Shown one piece after another: positions 13,394 through 16,747 of a stretch of 16,747 bases of DNA. The notes under the pieces were generated by a model. The model was given only the letters and a program-made list of their open reading frames with translations. It was not told the DNA's origin and did no database searches. The first letter of the stretch is position 1; the number at the start of each line of letters is the position of its first letter. The DNA comes from Thermoflexus hugenholtzii JAD2. Lineage in GTDB: Bacteria > Chloroflexota > Dehalococcoidia > SHYB01. Both the position numbers and the translations under genes were made by a program. Location: the NCBI GenBank assembly GCA_945861815.1, contig CAMAVV010000010.1, positions 1-16,747 of the forward strand, given 5' to 3'.

Positions 13394-15319
13394 ATGGCAA
13401 AGATCATCGGTATCGACCTCGGCACCACCAACTCCTGCGTCGCAGTCGTGGAAGGAGGCGAACCGCGAGTCATCGAGAATGCAGAGGGCGGGCGCACCAC
13501 CCCCTCCGTCGTCGCAGTTAACCCCAAGACGGGCGAGCGCTATGTCGGCCAGGTGGCCAAGCGACAGGCCGTCACTAATCCAGAGAACACGATCTATTCG
13601 ATCAAGCGCTTCATGGGGCGCAAATTCGATGACCCCTCTGCCCAGCGCGACACGAAGAACGTCCCGTACAAAGTCGTGAAGGCCCCGAACGGCGATGCCC
13701 ATGTGACCTTGGGCGGCAAGACGCACTCTCCCCCTGAGGTTTCAGCGATGATTCTCCGCAAGCTCAAGGAGGATGCAGAGGCGAAGCTCGGCGAGAAGAT
13801 CACCAAAGCCGTCATCACCGTCCCCGCCTATTTCAACGATGCTCAGCGACAGGCCACCAAGGACGCGGGCACCATCGCCGGCTTGGACGTGCTGCGCATC
13901 ATCAACGAGCCGACGGCGTCAGCCCTGGCCTATGGCCTCGATAAGAAGAAGGACGAAGTTATCGCCGTCTACGACCTTGGCGGCGGCACGTACGATATCT
14001 CCATCCTTCACATGGGCGAAGGCGTCTTTGAAGTGAAGTCCACGAATGGCGACACGCACCTTGGCGGCGACGACTTCGACCAGGTCATCATTGACTGGCT
14101 CGCCACCGAATTTAAAAAGGAGCACGGCATCGATCTGACGAAGGACCGCCTTGCCGTCCAGCGCCTCAAGGAGGCCGCCGAAAAGGCGAAGATCGAGCTC
14201 TCCTCAGTGAGCCAAACGGAGATCAATCTGCCCTTCATCACGGCTGACGCCACTGGCCCGAAGCACTTGGTGATGCCCATGACGCGCGCGAAGCTCGAAC
14301 AGCTCGTCATGCCCCTGGTGGAGGGCACCTTCCCACCGATGAAGCAGGCCCTTACCGATGCCAAGATCGCCGCGAAGGATGTCAACGAAGTCGTCCTCGT
14401 CGGAGGCATGACACGTATGCCCATCGTCATCCAGAAGGTGAAAGAGTTCTTTGGGAAAGACCCCCATCGCGGCGTGAACCCAGATGAGGTCGTCGCCGTT
14501 GGCGCTGCGATTCAAGCCGCCGTCCTCGCCGGTGAGATTCGCGATATCCTTCTGCTCGACGTTACTCCGCTCACTCTCGGGGTCGAAACCCTGGGCGGCG
14601 TCACGACGCCCCTTATCCCTCGCAACACCACCATTCCGACATCCAAGTCGGAGACCTTCAGCACCGCAAGCGACAGCCAGCCTCGAGTCGAGATACATGT
14701 TCTCCAGGGCGAGCGCCCGCTTGCAAAGGACAACAAGTCCATCGGACGCTTCATCCTCGATGGCATCCTCCCTGCGCCGCGCGGCCTGCCGCAGATCGAA
14801 GTAACCTTCGATATCGACGCCAACGGCATCCTCTCCGTCTCAGCCAAGGACAAGGGCACGGGCAAGGAACAGAAGATCGTCATCCAGTCCAGCTCAGGCC
14901 TTGATAAGGCCGCCGTCGAAAAGCTCGTCAAGGAGGCGGAGGCCAATGCCGAAGAGGACAAGCGCAAGCGCGAAGAAATCGATGTGAAGAACCGCGCCGA
15001 CGGCATGGCCTACAACGCCGAGAAGCTGTTGAAGGATCATGCCGCCACTATCCCCGCAGACCTCAAAACGGAGGTCGAAGGGAAAGTTGCGGCGGTGCGT
15101 TCGGCACTCCAGGCGAACAACACCCAAGGAACACAGACCGCCCTGGATGAACTCGATGCGGCGCTGCAAAAGATCGGCCAGCACGTCTATTCCAAGGAGC
15201 AGCCCCAAGGCGGCGGGCCTGATCAAGCGCCTCCACCCCCTGGCCAGGACGGCGAACAGGGCCCCGGCGGCCCCGGCAAGGGAGGCGACACCGTGGAAGG
15301 CCAGTATCGCGAAGTCTAG
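13394..15319 (+). CDS. dnaK: Molecular chaperone DnaK (Hsp70)
   Basis: An ATP-driven chaperone that binds exposed hydrophobic peptides. The 641-aa protein has AAGGAG 8 nt before its ATG. The three Hsp70 signatures are present: 'IIGIDLGTTNSCVAV' (4-18), 'VYDLGGGTYDISIL' (192-205) and 'VVLVGGMTRMPIVIQKVKEFF' split at 333-353. Also seen are 'NEPTASALAYGLDKK' (171-185), the interdomain linker 'DILLLDVTPLTLG' (384-396), the substrate-binding beta-domain and the helical lid (500-600). The tail is a Gly/Pro/Gln-rich linker ending 'DTVEGQYREV', a Chloroflexota-like version of the EEVD-type end. No grpE, dnaJ or clpB follows, so the cochaperones are encoded elsewhere; only hspR shares the operon. Confidence 0.98.
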   Translation: MAKIIGIDLGTTNSCVAVVEGGEPRVIENAEGGRTTPSVVAVNPKTGERYVGQVAKRQAVTNPENTIYSIKRFMGRKFDDPSAQRDTKNVPYKVVKAPNGDAHVTLGGKTHSPPEVSAMILRKLKEDAEAKLGEKITKAVITVPAYFNDAQRQATKDAGTIAGLDVLRIINEPTASALAYGLDKKKDEVIAVYDLGGGTYDISILHMGEGVFEVKSTNGDTHLGGDDFDQVIIDWLATEFKKEHGIDLTKDRLAVQRLKEAAEKAKIELSSVSQTEINLPFITADATGPKHLVMPMTRAKLEQLVMPLVEGTFPPMKQALTDAKIAAKDVNEVVLVGGMTRMPIVIQKVKEFFGKDPHRGVNPDEVVAVGAAIQAAVLAGEIRDILLLDVTPLTLGVETLGGVTTPLIPRNTTIPTSKSETFSTASDSQPRVEIHVLQGERPLAKDNKSIGRFILDGILPAPRGLPQIEVTFDIDANGILSVSAKDKGTGKEQKIVIQSSSGLDKAAVEKLVKEAEANAEEDKRKREEIDVKNRADGMAYNAEKLLKDHAATIPADLKTEVEGKVAAVRSALQANNTQGTQTALDELDAALQKIGQHVYSKEQPQGGGPDQAPPPPGQDGEQGPGGPGKGGDTVEGQYREV

Positions 15320-15323
15320 CTGC

Positions 15324-15359
15324 CGATATGGGCTGGCGGTGTATCGCCGGCCCATATCG
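15324..15359 (+). terminator. Stable hairpin after dnaK, no T-run
   Basis: Fifteen base pairs (one G-U) join 15324-15338 with 15345-15359, starting CGATATGGGC and ending GCCCATATCG around the loop GTGTAT. It begins 5 nt after the dnaK stop. The following ATTCATGAAG is not a U-run, so it may be an inefficient terminator or an mRNA 3'-end stabiliser. Confidence 0.55.
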
Positions 15360-15408
15360 ATTCATGAAGCTCGATTCATCAATGTGGTACAATCCCGCAC
15401 ATTCCGTA

Positions 15409-15414
15409 TATAAT
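15409..15414 (+). promoter_or_regulatory. TATAAT -10 box upstream of the 94-aa gene
   Basis: A perfect TATAAT lies 35 nt ahead of the next ATG. The best -35 is GGTACA (15386-15391, 17-bp spacing), a poor match, so an activator may be needed. Upstream, TCGATTCAT is repeated directly at 15357-15365 and 15371-15379. Confidence 0.5.
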
Positions 15415-15448
15415 CGAAGTATCAGCCTATACGCATAGGAGGCTCTCA

Positions 15449-15733
15449 ATGGCAACCTCCGAACAGATGGAACAGCCCCGGCTCATCGCGCACGAGCCTT
15501 CCGCCGGGCTTCATGCTGGGCTGACGCCGCGACAGCAGCACTTCCTCGAGCGTTTGCAATCTCTTGCTCAGCGCCGGGAAGAGCTCATGCAAAAGAATCC
15601 CCAGGACAAAGTGGGCACGATGCTCCTCTCCCGGGGGATCTTCGCAACGCTGACGGACTGCATCGCGGAGGGCGCTGGCGACCAGGCCCACGCCATCCTC
15701 GTCGAGGCCCAGCGCACGCCGAAGTCGGTCTAG
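15449..15733 (+). CDS. Uncharacterised small helical protein, 94 aa
   Basis: I do not recognise a family. ATG 15449 has AGGAGG at 6 nt, the best ribosome site in the region, so the gene is real. After a polar N-terminus (1-25) come three predicted amphipathic helices: 'TPRQQHFLERLQSLAQRREELM' split at 26-47, 'DKVGTMLLSRGIFATLTDCI' (53-72) and 'GAGDQAHAILVEAQR' (75-89). There is no signal peptide, membrane segment or metal motif, and one Cys (Cys71). It ends 19 nt before the selenoprotein candidate, on the same strand with no terminator between, so the two are likely co-transcribed and may act together in redox defence; that is inference from position only. Confidence 0.7.
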   Translation: MATSEQMEQPRLIAHEPSAGLHAGLTPRQQHFLERLQSLAQRREELMQKNPQDKVGTMLLSRGIFATLTDCIAEGAGDQAHAILVEAQRTPKSV

Positions 15734-15752
15734 CCCTCTCTCTGGAGAAGCC

Positions 15753-16244
15753 TTGGCCTCTGACCGCACGGCCACACTTCGCGAAGGGGACGTTGCGCCG
15801 GATTTCTTTCTCGCCGCCGCCTCAGGCGCAAACGTTCGCCTTGCTGACTGCCTTGGAAAATCTGCTGTGCTGCTCGTCTTCGTGCGTGGCGTCTTCTGAC
15901 CGAACTGCCGTCGCTGGCTGACGCAGTTGCGCCGAGACTACACGCAGTACCAGGCAGCAAATGTCTCCGTCTTCGCCATCGCCGCGCAATCGGCTGAGAC
16001 CTTGCGCCAGTGGACCGACAAGAACCCGCTTCCCTTCGACTGGCTGGCCGACCCTGACCGTTCTGTCATCAAGGCATACGGTCTGTACGTCTTACTCTCG
16101 TACGATTCGTTTAACCTGGCTCGCCCAGCCGCCGTCCTCATCGACTCGCAAGGTATCGTCCGCTTCATCTACCGCTGCCGCCACCAGTGGGACATCCCGT
16201 CAAGCGAGGTCATGATGGCAGCGGTGAAGAGGCTCTCGCAATAA
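15753..16244 (+). CDS. Peroxiredoxin/thioredoxin-fold selenoprotein (UPNC), TGA decoded as selenocysteine
   Basis: A 163-aa AhpC/TSA-type protein if the in-frame TGA (15897-15899, codon 49) is read as Sec. It starts at TTG 15753, with GGAG 5 nt upstream. Residues 9-20 'LREGDVAPDFFL' and 38-48 'AVLLVFVRGVF' are the classical N-terminal half. The TGA then takes the place of the first Cys of the family's RGxWCPxCR motif, giving RGVF-U-PNCRRWL, and the same frame goes on with 'QLRRDYTQYQ', 'VFAIAAQSAETLRQW', 'LPFDWLADPDRSVIKAYGLY' and 'RPAAVLIDSQGIVRFIYR' without break. In a Prx PxxxTxxC view, Sec49 sits at the Thr site and Cys52 at the peroxidatic site, so a U-x-x-C pair forms. TGA is a normal stop elsewhere here. 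Stop to stop, it is 1 nt from the convergent acuC-like gene. Confidence 0.8.
15897..15928 (+). promoter_or_regulatory. Predicted bacterial SECIS element
   Basis: Three nt after the TGA, AACUG (15903-15907) pairs with CAGUU (15924-15928), C15908 is bulged, and CGUC (15909-15912) pairs with GACG (15920-15923), enclosing the 7-nt loop GCUGGCU. A nine-pair stem, a small bulge and a loop starting with G, inside the reading frame just downstream of the UGA, are the features SelB recognises. The loop starts 13 nt after the UGA, a little closer than in E. coli fdhF. Confidence 0.65.
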
Positions 16245-16245
16245 C

Positions 16246-16747
16246 TCACGCTATCCCGTGCATCGGAAAGATTAGCCGCTTCACCTTCGCTACCGTCGCC
16301 TCTGCGAAGGCGCGTGCCTGCTGGCGAGTCGCGGCGTCGATCGGCGAAGAGCCGTCGCGCAGTTGGGGAATGCCATACTGTTCGCGAAACTTCCTGGGAA
16401 TCTCGTTGGGCAAGTCAATGCCCGCCATGACGCCATAGTCCAGCGCCCACCCGCGCGCGACGGCTGCCAAGTCGTACCCGCCGCCGCCTAGCGCCACCCA
16501 TTTCTCTGTCATTTCCGCCAGGCGCTTCACGATGTGCGCGTGCCCTTCCACCGTCATGCCGCCGTGGGTCAGCGGATCGTTGTAGTGCGTGTCCATGCCT
16601 AATTGCGTCACCAGCACGTCGGGCTTGAACGCCGAGAGCATCGGCGGGACGACCTGCTCGAAGGCCCAGGCATACGTGGCATCGTCCGTGTACGGTCCCA
16701 GGGGCACGTTCACTGAATAGCCTTTACCATTCCCTGCGCCTAGCTCT
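16246..16747 (-). CDS. AcuC/histone-deacetylase-family protein, C-terminal part
   Basis: The ORF is open to the right edge, so the 5' part lies outside; 166 residues are readable. The Met-like GTG at 16713 is internal, because the upstream frame reads 'ELGAGNGKGYSVNVPLGP', the typical HDAC strand before the active site. Further marks: 'PDVLVTQLGMDTHYNDPL', where the Asp of GMDTH is a zinc ligand in the arginase/deacetylase fold, 'MTVEGHAHIVKRL', and 'ALGGGGYDLAAVARGWA', which contains the catalytic Tyr of the GGGGY motif. Such proteins remove acetyl groups from lysines (for example of acetyl-CoA synthetase) or from small amides. The upstream D-x-H zinc ligands are beyond the window. Convergent with the selenoprotein with a 1-nt gap and no terminator. 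Confidence 0.9.
   Translation of the reverse strand, partial: ELGAGNGKGYSVNVPLGPYTDDATYAWAFEQVVPPMLSAFKPDVLVTQLGMDTHYNDPLTHGGMTVEGHAHIVKRLAEMTEKWVALGGGGYDLAAVARGWALDYGVMAGIDLPNEIPRKFREQYGIPQLRDGSSPIDAATRQQARAFAEATVAKVKRLIFPMHGIA

Noticed and set aside
15897..15899. TGA read as a simple nonsense mutation or as a reassigned codon
   Set aside because: TGA ends the middle CoA-transferase, hemC and the acuC-like gene, so it is not generally reassigned. The reading frame on both sides is intact, and the codon sits exactly at the redox-motif Cys column.
1..16747. CRISPR arrays, insertion sequences, tRNA or rRNA genes
   Set aside because: Read by eye on both strands, I saw no spaced repeats, transposase motifs, terminal inverted repeats or tRNA-like folds; a tRNA and Rfam scan would be the proper check.

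Overview
This GC-rich bacterial window carries a mix of housekeeping and accessory genes. The combination of tandem family III (CaiB/BaiF) CoA-transferases, a C5-pathway haem cluster, an HspR-dnaK operon and a small CxxC/CxxC zinc-ribbon protein fits Chloroflexota, perhaps Dehalococcoidia or SAR202-like. That placement is an inference from gene content, not a search result. Several genes start at GTG or TTG, and TGA is an ordinary stop codon in at least three genes.

Layout. At 1-2935 (+) are three consecutive CaiB/BaiF CoA-transferases, the first cut by the window edge. They converge on a long minus-strand block. Read 5'->3' on the minus strand this block is: an HTH regulator (10287-9661), hemA, hemC, hemD, hemB, a 51-codon antitoxin-like ORF, and hemL, then dnaN (4100-2964) behind what looks like its own promoter. 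HemA, HemL, HemB, HemC and HemD together take glutamyl-tRNA to uroporphyrinogen III. Gene spacing (1 nt, 14 nt, ATGA overlap, 2 nt) points to one operon from the regulator to hemB. The antitoxin-like ORF and hemL follow on the same strand after a 52-nt gap and overlap each other by 8 nt.

At 10554-11923 (+) are pcm (isoaspartyl methyltransferase repair enzyme) and a cytoplasmic sulfite-oxidase-fold molybdopterin protein. They end at a 17-bp perfect stem that acts in both directions, shared with the convergent zinc-ribbon gene. At 12443-12902 lies a heat-shock control region. It holds a decayed small heat-shock protein gene (minus strand, frameshift plus internal deletion) that still has a near-consensus promoter overlapped by a HAIR-spaced inverted repeat. 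Facing it is a near-perfect sigma70 promoter driving hspR-dnaK (+).

The most interesting object is at 15753-16244 (+). It is a peroxiredoxin/thioredoxin-fold gene with an in-frame TGA at codon 49, exactly where relatives with an RGxWCPxC motif have the first Cys. A stem-loop with a G-initiated apical loop begins 3 nt after the TGA. I interpret this as a selenoprotein (UPNC redox motif) with a bacterial SECIS element, not as a pseudogene. It is preceded, probably in the same operon, by an unrecognised 94-aa protein, and it converges with the C-terminal part of an AcuC/histone-deacetylase-like gene that runs off the right edge.
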